DNA from: Paenibacillus sp. MBLB1832
GTDB taxonomy: Bacteria; Bacillota; Bacilli; Paenibacillales; NBRC-103111
Reading direction: 5' to 3'
Length of the DNA stretch: 64,000 nucleotides
NCBI RefSeq assembly: GCF_032271945.1
Contig: NZ_CP130319.1
Coordinates: 4,049,001-4,113,000, forward strand
Shown here: in pieces, positions 47,527 through 57,265 of the stretch
How the letters are laid out: the number at the start of each line of letters is the position of its first letter
How positions within the stretch are numbered: position 1 is the first letter of the stretch
Notes under the pieces: generated by a model
What the model was told of the DNA's origin: nothing
The model's database searches: none
The model's input: the letters and a program-made list of their open reading frames with translations, nothing else
Position numbers and translations under genes: made by a program

Positions 47527-50500
47527 CTATTCATGCAATATGCTTCGTGCTATTATGCTCAAATCTACAATATTAATAATTCCATCACGATTCACATCAC
47601 AAAACGCATAAGCATTCCAATCCGAATCTCTCGATGACTTGCCGTATCTTGCAGCCACCATACCCAGATCAGCGACATCGACCTTCTGGTCGCCGTTCAC
47701 ATCGCCCGGTATTCCAAGGTTAACCGATTCCTCGAAACTTCGCAGGGCAGCCAATAGGACCTCAGCCGCTTGATCCACTTCTGCCTGCGTAAGGCGCGCA
47801 TCATTCCGTACAGCGATGGCAGCGTCGATAGCAACTTGCAATACAACCTTCGAACCAGCAGGATATGTCCCACTCGTCACTCCCTCCAATGCAGTATCAT
47901 GAATTTGCTGCGCTCTCGCCACGGCAGCGCTTAACACTTCCCGATTTACGGCAATAATCTGAATGGATATCGAGTTTGATGCCGAGGTAAGTATTCTGCC
48001 AAGATCATCGGAGAGCTTGACAGCTTCTAGCCTCCACGTATCTGTCTGATTAGCCTCAGGCGACTTAGCCGTTACGTTCACGTTAAACATAGGACCGTCC
48101 GATGTAATCGCGTTGGCTCCGCCTTCACTAGCTGCGATAAGCCTGAGTGTGCCCGGAGATGTCTCTGTGGTTTCCAGCAGTCCGAAGCCCGCTCGCGCAC
48201 TGGTAACCGAATCGATATGGAATAGGTCAGGATTGTACTTCAGCGTCATATCGGCGGCCAGAACCTTGCCGATCTCGCTTGTTGTCACATTCGAAATCCC
48301 GACAGTCAAACTCGCCGATTGCCATGCTTGCACCGAAGCCGGCCCATCCAGTGATACGGTTGTTTCCGGACGCTCCAAGGATGCTGCGACGAAGTCATCA
48401 ATCCGCGCGGCCTGATTGGCAATACGGAATCCCGGCTTGCCCGAGAGCAGCGGCGGACCTGAGCTGTTGCCGAAGAAGTTGTTGCTGTCATTCACATCGT
48501 ATACGAGCATATCATCCACGTAACCTTTAATATGTGTCCCTTGGACGACCAATCTGAGATCATACCACAGCTTCAACGAATAGGGATACGCATAAACCGG
48601 CGCTGCCAGCTCCATCGGCGCAGAACCATTGACTACTTTACTCAATCCAATCTTGGGCGCATTGCTGATTCTTAGCATGTAATAGCTTTGCCCATCGTCC
48701 GAAGCTCTGGCGATAATGCCGGGCAAGGCGTTGTTCGTTGACGAAGCGATCGGGCTTACCCGAGCTCTAACCTCATAGTCGCTCCCGGAGGAGCCTGTGA
48801 CCGCTACGATGTTCCCGCTGGTGCTTGTTCTCTCCAGCACCTTCCCATTCCCATCCGCCACGATGGAGAAGTGGCTGCTCATAGGCACAGCCAAAGCTCC
48901 GGAGAACGCCTTCCACTGCGGTTGAATCACGCTATTCTCGAATTCATCTGCGAATAAGATCGCACCCATCGGCACAGCTTGCTTCGTGACAATCCGAATC
49001 GCATATTCCCTGATCGTCGTCCCGTCTTCTGCAGTGACAATCGCCTTTGCCCGTCCTTCTCCATTGACGATCGTCGCATGCTCCAGCCGTACCTTTGCTA
49101 AGGGATCTTCGGGAATGGCCTCAAGAATCGTGACCTCCTTCGTTCGAGAGGATACGGTAACCGTGTATTCGTATTTGCTTGGCTCGAGTATGACATTGGC
49201 ATTCTTCATACCGATCGAACCGTTCGGTACAATAGACAGCTTGAGCGAGCTCAGGTTTGCACTGCTGCCGATCGGGCGAGCATAAATAGAATAATAGCTG
49301 GCATACCCTTCCGGGGTTTCCGCGCCAAGCACAAGTTGCTTATACGTTGAAGGATTTTCGAACACCAGCTGCGTGGAAGCCGGTGCCGCATACGCCGTCG
49401 GATACTGAGCAGGCTGATACGTTGCCGCTGTTACCGGAACGGAAGATACGGTCGTATTCACCTTCATATAATAATGGCCAACTGCTGGGTCAAATCCCGG
49501 TAATGGAGCATTATTGATTTGAACAACTCCAAGCTTGGGCGCAATAGGATATACCCTGATATTGTCATAGTTGACCTTGGCATACTGGGATCGTAGCCCA
49601 TACCTGCCTGAAGTGAAGGTGCCGTTGACCGCTTCCACCACCTTGACTCCGTTCACGTATCCTGTTAATACCTTCCCAACCGCCTCGAACCGGAGTTGGT
49701 ACCAGGAACCAGGGTCGATTGTGAAACTCAAATTGACTGCACTCAGATCCGTTGTTGTGCCATTGTTCCGAATACCGATGACCGCTTGGTTGGTATTGGT
49801 CGTCAGATTACGCTCCAAACGGAAGAAGTAATTGTTATTCGGATTCGAGCCTCTCAGCACGAGTCCAGGGTTATAGCGGTTGTAGGTTCCCATGCTTGCC
49901 AAATCTGCTTGGACCATGCCCTCAATACCGTAGTCGCTCGGAGTCTCCAAATTAAGAAACGCCAGCTCTACATTCGTTCCGTTCGTACGCTGGTTTTGAA
50001 CGAAGGTTTCCCCGTTCTCTGTCTTCACGCTCCATTGGGAGGGGGTGTAAGCATGGCTCGTCATCTCCCAGCCATACGTCGTTTCCGTTACCGTTCCGAA
50101 AGAGTTCGAATACAAGGCGTTGGCAAAGATACGAACCCCATCTACCGACAAGGGAACTGCCGGGTTGGATGCCTCCGTCACCGTCACCTTAACGTAACGG
50201 GCTTCCGTATTGTAGGAATCCGTTCCTGCTCCTAACGGCTTGAAGCTGTATGTATTTTGGGTGACCGTTCGGTAACTGACCTTATCCATACTCGTTTCTA
50301 TGATGTATTTGTAGCGGGTCTGGTTACCGTCAGACCATTGAATCGTTGAGCCTGACAAGAGAAACCGGCGTCCAAGATCAATCTCAAACGACTGAGGGTA
50401 TGTATTACTCCCAGCAATCCACGGGGTCCCCGGCCCTGTATCGGTTAAGCCTGCCGTCGAAAATCCGGATGCCGTACTGCTCGTCATGGCCGCCTTGCCC

Positions 50501-51747
50501 GCCGATACAACCATGTCACCTGCCCTAGTGCCCTCGCCAAGAATGTCCTCCAGCAGCACATTAAATACCCTGGTCGTTCTCTTGTATACCTGCCAATTGC
50601 CGTTATCATCCCATACTGACACAGCGAAGCCTTTGCGAATCGCGTCCTCCGCTGTGACCCGGTAATATTCACGGGTAGCAGCATCCAGTGGCTGACCGCT
50701 GTTGTTTCTAGCGTTGCTCGGACCGAACTCTCCAACATAGACGGGGATGTTATATTTCCGGGAAAAATCCGTGTAGATCGCACTGCTCCACTCGATCGCA
50801 CCAGCCGCATCCCCCCTGTATACATGGTAAGTGCCCATGATATACGGGTCCTGACCCAATCCATCGGGAAGATCTTGCCGATTCTTAAAGGTCTTGGGCA
50901 AATATTCGCCCGAGTTATAGTTAATGCCGCCGAAGAGGAGAATACGGTTCTTATGAACTGCGACCCCGTCAAACGTTATATTACGTATATGAGCATACAG
51001 TTGTTGATTCATCTTCACAACCGATTCAATCGCCTTCTGCTCCTTAATCACTCCCTTCGCGTAGGCATCCCGGGTCTCCGCCGTGTCGGGACAGGTGGTG
51101 GAGGATCCTGGATAACAAGCGCGGTTTTTGTCAAAATAATTTTGCGGCTCATTGATCAGCTCAAACACGAGGGTAGGGGGTGCATTCTTGAATAACTCGG
51201 CGATTCCGGACCAAATATGAGTCAGCTTGGTCATATTGGCATCAAACTTGGCGTTGCCAATGACATCCTCCTGCTCATCCCAGACCCAATCCTCATGATG
51301 CGTATTAACCACAACAATGACGGGCTGTTTTCCTTCCAGCACCCGCTGAGGATTTACCGTATACAGAATGTATTCGACAATCCGTTTGTAGGTCATTACT
51401 TCCGGATGGTTCGGATTCACAATGCCGTTCTCATCGGTACGCCCAGGGAATTTGACATGATTCGCCCAATTCATAGGAATTCTCAGGTTGGTGTACCCGG
51501 CGGCCACCATGTCATCAACTACGAGCTTGACTGATTCATAGTCATTCTTCTGCATGTCCTTCAATTCGAAGGTATTTCCAATATTGCTGCCCCGTCCCAT
51601 ATAACGGACCATGTCCCCAGCCGTAATATCCGATGGTGCTGCGTTTGCGGCATGGACGAACAGCATAGACACGATAGTTAATACCATGGAGACTGACAAC
51701 GTGGTTGGAATGGCATTCAGCAGCTTTTTTAACAGCTGTTGATACAT
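47527..51747 (-). CDS. Secreted multidomain GH5 enzyme with internal cohesin-like domain and C-terminal dockerin
   Basis: 1406 aa from the ATG at 51747 (AGGAGG 8 nt upstream; the ATG two codons earlier is too close). Signal peptide about 1-37, GH5 barrel to about 405 (acid/base Glu200 in LINEPQN, nucleophile Glu340 in VGEFGPS), an F5/8C (CBM32-like) domain about 410-550, a LamG/CBM66-like domain about 555-740, cadherin-like sandwiches about 740-925, a second LamG-like domain to about 1120, a cohesin-like domain about 1122-1265 (VSLDGPASVQAWQSASLTV, MTLKYNPDLFHIDSV), a FIVAR helix region about 1267-1345 and a type I dockerin about 1347-1406. The dockerin has two Ca-binding loops, DVNGDQKVDVAD and DVNRDGIINIVD. 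The enzyme degrades a beta-glycan, and its dockerin probably docks onto the cohesin-SLH protein coded next. Having both cohesin-like and dockerin modules in one chain is odd. Confidence 0.85.
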   Translation of the reverse strand: MYQQLLKKLLNAIPTTLSVSMVLTIVSMLFVHAANAAPSDITAGDMVRYMGRGSNIGNTFELKDMQKNDYESVKLVVDDMVAAGYTNLRIPMNWANHVKFPGRTDENGIVNPNHPEVMTYKRIVEYILYTVNPQRVLEGKQPVIVVVNTHHEDWVWDEQEDVIGNAKFDANMTKLTHIWSGIAELFKNAPPTLVFELINEPQNYFDKNRACYPGSSTTCPDTAETRDAYAKGVIKEQKAIESVVKMNQQLYAHIRNITFDGVAVHKNRILLFGGINYNSGEYLPKTFKNRQDLPDGLGQDPYIMGTYHVYRGDAAGAIEWSSAIYTDFSRKYNIPVYVGEFGPSNARNNSGQPLDAATREYYRVTAEDAIRKGFAVSVWDDNGNWQVYKRTTRVFNVLLEDILGEGTRAGDMVVSAGKAAMTSSTASGFSTAGLTDTGPGTPWIAGSNTYPQSFEIDLGRRFLLSGSTIQWSDGNQTRYKYIIETSMDKVSYRTVTQNTYSFKPLGAGTDSYNTEARYVKVTVTEASNPAVPLSVDGVRIFANALYSNSFGTVTETTYGWEMTSHAYTPSQWSVKTENGETFVQNQRTNGTNVELAFLNLETPSDYGIEGMVQADLASMGTYNRYNPGLVLRGSNPNNNYFFRLERNLTTNTNQAVIGIRNNGTTTDLSAVNLSFTIDPGSWYQLRFEAVGKVLTGYVNGVKVVEAVNGTFTSGRYGLRSQYAKVNYDNIRVYPIAPKLGVVQINNAPLPGFDPAVGHYYMKVNTTVSSVPVTAATYQPAQYPTAYAAPASTQLVFENPSTYKQLVLGAETPEGYASYYSIYARPIGSSANLSSLKLSIVPNGSIGMKNANVILEPSKYEYTVTVSSRTKEVTILEAIPEDPLAKVRLEHATIVNGEGRAKAIVTAEDGTTIREYAIRIVTKQAVPMGAILFADEFENSVIQPQWKAFSGALAVPMSSHFSIVADGNGKVLERTSTSGNIVAVTGSSGSDYEVRARVSPIASSTNNALPGIIARASDDGQSYYMLRISNAPKIGLSKVVNGSAPMELAAPVYAYPYSLKLWYDLRLVVQGTHIKGYVDDMLVYDVNDSNNFFGNSSGPPLLSGKPGFRIANQAARIDDFVAASLERPETTVSLDGPASVQAWQSASLTVGISNVTTSEIGKVLAADMTLKYNPDLFHIDSVTSARAGFGLLETTETSPGTLRLIAASEGGANAITSDGPMFNVNVTAKSPEANQTDTWRLEAVKLSDDLGRILTSASNSISIQIIAVNREVLSAAVARAQQIHDTALEGVTSGTYPAGSKVVLQVAIDAAIAVRNDARLTQAEVDQAAEVLLAALRSFEESVNLGIPGDVNGDQKVDVADLGMVAARYGKSSRDSDWNAYAFCDVNRDGIINIVDLSIIARSILHE

Positions 51748-51769
51748 GTACATCTCCTCCTTACATTTG

Positions 51770-51821
51770 CATAGCCCCCCGGATCTGTTCCAAGGTATGA
51801 CCTCAGGCCCGAGAGGCTATG
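51770..51821 (-). terminator. GC-rich intercistronic hairpin between the two GH5 genes
   Basis: CATAGCCCCCCGG (51770-51782) pairs with the CCCGAGAGGCTATG side (51808-51821) apart from small mismatches, with no T-tract. The counterpart at 6907-6955 has kept the stem with changed bases, which suggests that the fold matters. Confidence 0.5.
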
Positions 51822-51864
51822 AATCATGAATAGTCAATAATGGATGTAACGATAGAGGTGGGAA

Positions 51865-53706
51865 TTACTCAGTAATGATCAACTGAGGTCGCAATGAAGC
51901 GTTCTCTTTGCTGTTGAATTCCACTCGATTTTCATCCGATTGAGACTTCTTGATCACCAGAGATGCGCTGGTACCTTGCGATTTAATAAAACCGGTTACA
52001 TCGAATTCGTAGTACTTCTCCGTGCCATTCACGGTGAAGGTGCCAAATTGAGATGGATTCACATAGGGTTGGTTATTCCAGGTTAGCGAATCCTCTCCCC
52101 AGTTGCTATAGGCGCCGAATACGGACAGCATAGTATCGCTGGTTGCGGTAACATTCTTACCGTAAACCCTCAGCTTGGCGCTCGTGATCAGATTCTTGTT
52201 CAGGTCGCCGACAGGGAATTTGAGAAAGATGGCACGATCATAATCCGCATTCGGATCATCCTTTACTTCTAGCTTGGCAGCAGTTCCATAATTGGTATTG
52301 GCATTGATTCCGCCCCGGATAAAGGCATCGTTCGTCGGATTCAGGCTGACCTTGGGTCTCAATCCATTCCCAAACACATCATCAAGAAGACTGTTGAAGG
52401 TATTGGATGACCGCTTATACACCGTATAATCACCGTTATCGTCCCATACCGCTGCCGGCATATTGCGCGCGATTGATTCGTTGGAAATGAATTGATAGAG
52501 CGCCTCCCTTTCCGGATCGATCGGCTCATTCTTATTCGTAGAGAAGCCGGAGCCCGCTACTCCCTTCAGTTCATACCAATAGGTTTGACCAAATTCCCCC
52601 AAGAAGACAGGGATATTATATTTTTGGGAAAAATCCTCATACACCTGCTGCATCTTGTCAATGATCGCCGCTCTCCAGTCGTAGCTGTCATAGCTCTGTA
52701 CAACACACTCGCCGTTTACCATCGCTTTCACTTTCTTGGTGAGAGGCTGATAGAGATGGTAGGTTGCCATCATGTATTTATCCGTGCCCGACCCATCTGG
52801 CAAATCAGTTGCAAGTGCGTACGTCTTCGCCAAATATTCTCCGGCGTTGTAATGAATACCGCCGAACATGATGACACGCTTCTCATGAACCTTTTGCCCG
52901 GTGCTTGATGTATAATTGCGGATCGTGCTGTACACTTGTTTATTCATATTAACAACTGTTTGAATGGCAAGGCTTTCCCTAGCAGCTTCTGCATCGTACA
53001 GACTTTGAGGCGAAGGGCAGGAGCAACTAGGCTGACCGCTGACACATTTGGTGTTTGCCGCCATGATGCCATGGGGTTCGTTGAAAATCTCGAAGACGAG
53101 CGTACTTGGCGCGTTAGCGAACATTTTCGAAATTCCTTGCCAGATCGTGTTCAACTTGCTGATGTTGCTTGCGTAGTTGGAACCGTTAATCAAGTCCCCT
53201 TCTTCATCGTGAAACCAAAACTCGTGATGCGTATTCACAATCACGACGATTTCCCTTAGCCCTTGACTGGCACGCTGTGGATTTACAGTATTAAGAACAT
53301 AATTGACCAAATTCTTGTACGTTACGACATCAGGGCTCGTTTCAATGATAGTGCCATTCGAGGTAATTCGGTCAGGATATAGCCGGTTCCCATTGCTGTC
53401 GACATCTTTGGGAACATCCCATCGAATCGGCATACGGATCGTAGTGTAACCCGCTCCAATGAAGGCATCCAGCACCGCTTTGGCAGAGGTATAGTCCCGG
53501 GGTTGGGCAGCGTATTGATTAAACATTTCAAAGGTGTTTCCAAGATTCGATCCACGTCCCATAAAAGAAGCCATTTCTGCCGCCGAGATGGCTGCCGGTG
53601 CGGCACTTGCCTGATTCATCCCAGCAGGAGCAGCAAGAATGGTGCATGCCAATGTGACGGATGCAAGAAGTTTACCGCATTTGCTTGACCAAGCTCTCAA
53701 GTTCAT
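51865..53706 (-). CDS. Secreted GH5 endo-glycanase with C-terminal CBM96/DNRLRE-like domain
   Basis: 613 aa from the ATG at 53706, which has AGGAGG 8 nt upstream; the longer frame (53748) would bury the signal peptide. Signal peptide about 1-36, GH5 barrel about 38-445 with GRGSNLGNTFEMF, acid/base Glu210 in IFNEPHG and nucleophile Glu371 in FLGEFGQ, then a CBM96 sandwich about 455-613 (NDAFIRGG, IFLKFPVGDLNKN, LTWNNQPYVNP). Four Cys in a short CVSGQPSCSC loop may form disulphides. Full-length paralogue of the gene at 6986. It lacks a dockerin, so unlike its neighbour it is probably released. A cre-like site lies 49 bp upstream. Confidence 0.88.
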   Translation of the reverse strand: MNLRAWSSKCGKLLASVTLACTILAAPAGMNQASAAPAAISAAEMASFMGRGSNLGNTFEMFNQYAAQPRDYTSAKAVLDAFIGAGYTTIRMPIRWDVPKDVDSNGNRLYPDRITSNGTIIETSPDVVTYKNLVNYVLNTVNPQRASQGLREIVVIVNTHHEFWFHDEEGDLINGSNYASNISKLNTIWQGISKMFANAPSTLVFEIFNEPHGIMAANTKCVSGQPSCSCPSPQSLYDAEAARESLAIQTVVNMNKQVYSTIRNYTSSTGQKVHEKRVIMFGGIHYNAGEYLAKTYALATDLPDGSGTDKYMMATYHLYQPLTKKVKAMVNGECVVQSYDSYDWRAAIIDKMQQVYEDFSQKYNIPVFLGEFGQTYWYELKGVAGSGFSTNKNEPIDPEREALYQFISNESIARNMPAAVWDDNGDYTVYKRSSNTFNSLLDDVFGNGLRPKVSLNPTNDAFIRGGINANTNYGTAAKLEVKDDPNADYDRAIFLKFPVGDLNKNLITSAKLRVYGKNVTATSDTMLSVFGAYSNWGEDSLTWNNQPYVNPSQFGTFTVNGTEKYYEFDVTGFIKSQGTSASLVIKKSQSDENRVEFNSKENASLRPQLIITE

Positions 53707-53754
53707 CGTTAATTCCTCCTCATTATTGAAGGTAAAGTGTGATTTCAAACTCTT

Positions 53755-53769
53755 TGAATCCGCTTACAT
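53755..53769 (-). promoter_or_regulatory. Candidate catabolite-responsive element (cre)
   Basis: Same 15-mer as at 8887-8901 (minus strand ATGTAAGCGGATTCA), full match to WTGNAANCGNWNNCW, 49 bp before the GH5 start. It lies inside the operon after the binding-protein gene, so it may act as a roadblock or belong to an internal promoter. Confidence 0.6.
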
Positions 53770-54005
53770 TATTCGATGTAACGGTTCGTCATGCCAACAC
53801 TAGTAAAGAAAGTATGATCTGCTGAAGTCATCTCCCCCTTTCCTACAGCCTCTTACTCTTTCTATTTGAGCATACGGACATAAGTCAAGAGCACCGAAGA
53901 AGATAGGTAATCGTTCACGGCATTCAAGTTCTTGAAGTTCTTCAAAGGAAAAGAACCTTTTTTCGCAAGGCTTCCGAATTACGCAAGATGCTCATATAAG
54001 TAATT

Positions 54006-54040
54006 CCAGATGGATGCCATAGGCGACAGCATCCATCTGG
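54006..54040 (-). terminator. Strong hairpin between binding-protein and GH5 genes
   Basis: CCAGATGGATGC and GCATCCATCTGG are exact 12-bp arms around 11 nt, 11 bp after the binding-protein stop, without a T-tract. It likely stabilises the transporter mRNA or partly terminates before the GH5 genes. Confidence 0.6.
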
Positions 54041-54051
54041 TCTGGGCAAAC

Positions 54052-55389
54052 CTATTTTTTGTTGGATTCAATAATTTTGCTTATGTTTGTTTTCATTGCA
54101 TCCACAGTCGCATCAAGCTTGGTTTCTCCAAGTAAATATTTTTCAGCCTGGGATAGGAATGCCTTCTCTACCTCACCGCTGTAGGCAGGAGGGACAACCG
54201 GGTTAGGAAGCTTCGTCACTTTGTGCACGTGAATCAGAGAGTCCTTATCGATTTTGTCAGGGGATTTAGTCGTATTGATAATCTGCTCCAGCTCCTTGGC
54301 TACGTCCGCATTCTTCCAAGCAGATAATTGTCCTGTTAAAGTCATACCTTCCGTAGTTAAGAAACGAATGAACTGGTATGCCTCTTGCTTATGCTGTGAT
54401 TTCGAGGAGATTACCAGCGGGTCCGCTCCACCGAAAGAATAGGGCTCATCGCCTTTATTGTTAGTTGGCCATGGGGCAAATGCAGAAACGAAGGTCGCTG
54501 GAATCTTATCCGTACCACCCGCTTCCGTAATCATCCAAGGACCGGTAGGCAGCATTGCCGCTTTGCCCTGGAAGTACTGATCACGATAAGGGATCTTCTG
54601 CGAAACGACATCAATATACGGGGGAGCCGATTTATCTACTTGCTCCATATTATACCGAAGCTCCATGGAGGCTTTAAGCAGCGGGTTATCCCTGTCGAAG
54701 GCCGATCCGTCATCCGTCAATATATTCTGGTTCACAGGGGTGCTGTATTTCTTCAGCAGCATATAGTCCTTCCAAGTGTGAAAGAAAGTGCCATATTGCT
54801 TGCTTGGTCCTTCTCCCTTGGTAAGCTTTTTGGCATATTCCCTGAACTCATCCCAAGTCCAGCTCGAGGGTACCGGCAATCCCGCAGCGTCCAGTTGAGC
54901 CTTGTTTAACAGGACGAACCATGGTCCGAACTTTCCCGGCAGCGAGTATCGCTGGCCCCCTACCTTGATTTGCTCCGCCTTATAGATATCCTCGTACTTT
55001 ACTCCCTCTTTCTTCAGATACTCATCCAAAGGCTCGAGCATACCGTTGGTAGCCCGCTGGGCAAACGCAGGCACGGCGTTTAACGAGAACACATCGAAGG
55101 TATCTCCCGAAGCGTACAGAACATCCATCTTCTTCATGGATTCATTCGAATCATTCTCTACAACGGTTTCATACTTGACCTTAATATTCGGATATTTCTT
55201 CTCGAACGCCTCAATAGCTGGCTTGTATACCTCAGGCTTAGCCCAGTACAGAAAGCGGATCGTTACGGGGTTGGCCTTGCCGGCCTCCACAGTTGTTGGT
55301 GTGGACTTCACATCTTTTTCTCCACAGCCCGTAAGAACGGTACCCAGAGCCAGGACGGATGCCAGTGCGCTAATTACTGTTTTTTTCAT
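54052..55389 (-). CDS. Extracellular sugar-binding lipoprotein, MalE/family 1 type
   Basis: 445 aa; ATG at 55389 with GGGAGG upstream. Lipobox LTGC (Cys22), then a family 1 solute-binding fold: TIRFLYWAKPEVYKPAIEAF, KKYPNIKVKYE, AKLTKGEGPSKQYG, PTGPWMITEAGGTDK, SFGGADPLVISSKSQHKQEA. It is shorter and of a different class from the three LplA-type lipoproteins in the window. Receptor of the MalF/MalG pair that precedes it in the operon. Its decayed paralogue lies at 9058-10133. Confidence 0.92.
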   Translation of the reverse strand: MKKTVISALASVLALGTVLTGCGEKDVKSTPTTVEAGKANPVTIRFLYWAKPEVYKPAIEAFEKKYPNIKVKYETVVENDSNESMKKMDVLYASGDTFDVFSLNAVPAFAQRATNGMLEPLDEYLKKEGVKYEDIYKAEQIKVGGQRYSLPGKFGPWFVLLNKAQLDAAGLPVPSSWTWDEFREYAKKLTKGEGPSKQYGTFFHTWKDYMLLKKYSTPVNQNILTDDGSAFDRDNPLLKASMELRYNMEQVDKSAPPYIDVVSQKIPYRDQYFQGKAAMLPTGPWMITEAGGTDKIPATFVSAFAPWPTNNKGDEPYSFGGADPLVISSKSQHKQEAYQFIRFLTTEGMTLTGQLSAWKNADVAKELEQIINTTKSPDKIDKDSLIHVHKVTKLPNPVVPPAYSGEVEKAFLSQAEKYLLGETKLDATVDAMKTNISKIIESNKK

Positions 55390-55428
55390 TTTTGTTTGCC
55401 TCCCTGTTTGTGTATATTTATATATCGG

Positions 55429-56262
55429 TTATCCCTTCACTCCGCCTAAGGCTACACCCTCGAGCACATGCTTCTGTCCAAGGATAAAGATCAGGACCAA
55501 AGGAATAATCGCTGAAACCGTTCCCGCCATGATTAATGAGAAGTACACTCCGCTCTCCGAGGCGAACTTATGAATGCCCAGCTGGATTGTCTCCAGCTCC
55601 TCGGACCTAATGAAAACAAGTGGATGCGCATAGTCGTTCCAAGACCAGATAAAGCGTAGTATGGCATAAGTGGCGAGAGCAGGCCGCACCAACGGCAAAG
55701 CAATGCCAAGGAAGATTTGGAAATGCCCGGCTCCGTCCATTCGGGCAGCGTCGATATAATCTTTGTGAAGCCCCAAGAAAAACTGCCGTAGCATGAATGT
55801 GCCCAGGGCACTCAGAGAACCTAGCAGGATTAAACCCAAGTGTGTATCGTAGAGCTTGAGATACTTAAATATGATAAACTGGGGGACCAGAATCGAATGG
55901 GACGGAATCATAAATGTGGCTAGAACAATCAGGAACATCGTGCTTTTGCCACGAAATTCAATATGAGAAAACGCATATGCTGCCATACTAGAAACCAGAA
56001 CGGACAGCAGGGTTGTTAACACTGTTACCTTCACCGAATTCCAGTAAAAGAGGGCAAAAGGGTTCTCACCGAACCAAACCTCGGAATAGTTCTCAACAAA
56101 ACGCCAGGTATGAGGAATCCACTCAATGGGATAAGTAAATACATCTATTTCACGTTTCATAGAGGCTGAGATCATCCACAGAAACGGCAGCAGGAAGATC
56201 AGGCCCACTAGCAGCATCACGGCAGTCAACACAATTTTGCTTATATTTATCTCTCTCTTCAT
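55429..56262 (-). CDS. Sugar ABC transporter permease, MalG/LacG type
   Basis: 277-aa CUT1 permease with six helices and an EAA loop at about 180-200 (DYIDAARMDGAGHFQIFLGI), ending with GQKHVLEGVALGGVKG, the family's usual tail. ATG at 56262 with GGGAG upstream; 23 bp after the MalF stop. Forms the channel for the lipoprotein coded 39 bp downstream. Confidence 0.92.
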   Translation of the reverse strand: MKREINISKIVLTAVMLLVGLIFLLPFLWMISASMKREIDVFTYPIEWIPHTWRFVENYSEVWFGENPFALFYWNSVKVTVLTTLLSVLVSSMAAYAFSHIEFRGKSTMFLIVLATFMIPSHSILVPQFIIFKYLKLYDTHLGLILLGSLSALGTFMLRQFFLGLHKDYIDAARMDGAGHFQIFLGIALPLVRPALATYAILRFIWSWNDYAHPLVFIRSEELETIQLGIHKFASESGVYFSLIMAGTVSAIIPLVLIFILGQKHVLEGVALGGVKG

Positions 56263-56285
56263 ATTACTTCTCCCACCCTACCAAA

Positions 56286-57215
56286 CTAGTAATTAACCCA
56301 CTTCTTCTGCCCATAAATTTGTACAACCGTAATCAGGAGCACACAACCGAACAACACCCAAGCCATTGATGACGCATAGCCTGTCTTGAGACTCTCGAAG
56401 GCTGTCGAGTATAAATACAAGGTTACTACCGATGTCGATTCTGAAGGCCCCCCATTCGTCAATACCTTAATGATGTCAAATGACTTAAATGAACTGATCA
56501 GGCCGGTAACGAGCAAGAAAAAGGTCGTAGGCGACACAAGCGGGAAAGTGATGCTCTTAAACTTGCGAACCGCTCCAGCCCCATCCAGCTCGGCTGATTC
56601 ATAAAGTTCCTTCGGGATCGCCTGCAGCGCTGCCATATAGATAATCATACAGAACCCTACGCCTACCCACACCATAATTATCATGACCGATGGAAGCGCA
56701 TAATGGATATCAGCTAGCCACTTCGGTGGATCCGTGATCCCGATTCCTCTCAAGAATTGATTGATCGGACCATAAGACGGGTGAAACAGCAACTGGAACA
56801 CAATCGCCACGGCAACGATACTTGAGATGTACGGCATGAAGAAGATGACCTTCATGACATTCTTGAAGTAAACGAATTTATCGATAATGACTGCCAGCAG
56901 TAACGCCAGTACCATCTGCACGGGAACGACTACGAGCAACTTCAGATTGTTCATTAGCGACTCCAGAAAAACCTGATCGTCAAGAAGCATTGCATAATTT
57001 TTAACACCGACAAACTTTATTTTGTCTATACCCGAGATGAAGCTCCACTCCGTAAAGCTTAGTAACAAAGAAATGATTGTAGGAATTACTGTGAAAATGA
57101 GTAAACCTATCATCATAGGGGCAACGAAGGTATATCCGTGCAAATTTTCATAATTCTTCTTCTGCTTGACCTTCTTTGCTGAAATTTCCTGGTATGGCAT
57201 TGTTTGTACCCTCAT
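56286..57215 (-). CDS. Sugar ABC transporter permease, MalF/LacF type
   Basis: 309 aa; ATG at 57215 with GGAGGG upstream. Six helices (GYTFVAPMMIGLLIFTVIP first), EAA loop KELYESAELDGAGAVRKFK, and DIIKVLTNGGPSESTSVVTL, which is typical of LacF/UgpA proteins. First gene of the F operon. No ATPase gene is present, as for the other importers here. Confidence 0.92.
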   Translation of the reverse strand: MRVQTMPYQEISAKKVKQKKNYENLHGYTFVAPMMIGLLIFTVIPTIISLLLSFTEWSFISGIDKIKFVGVKNYAMLLDDQVFLESLMNNLKLLVVVPVQMVLALLLAVIIDKFVYFKNVMKVIFFMPYISSIVAVAIVFQLLFHPSYGPINQFLRGIGITDPPKWLADIHYALPSVMIIMVWVGVGFCMIIYMAALQAIPKELYESAELDGAGAVRKFKSITFPLVSPTTFFLLVTGLISSFKSFDIIKVLTNGGPSESTSVVTLYLYSTAFESLKTGYASSMAWVLFGCVLLITVVQIYGQKKWVNY

Positions 57216-57265
57216 GTCTCTCCCTCCAGTGAATCTGAATCTTGTATGTATCTCTTCTTACTGTT

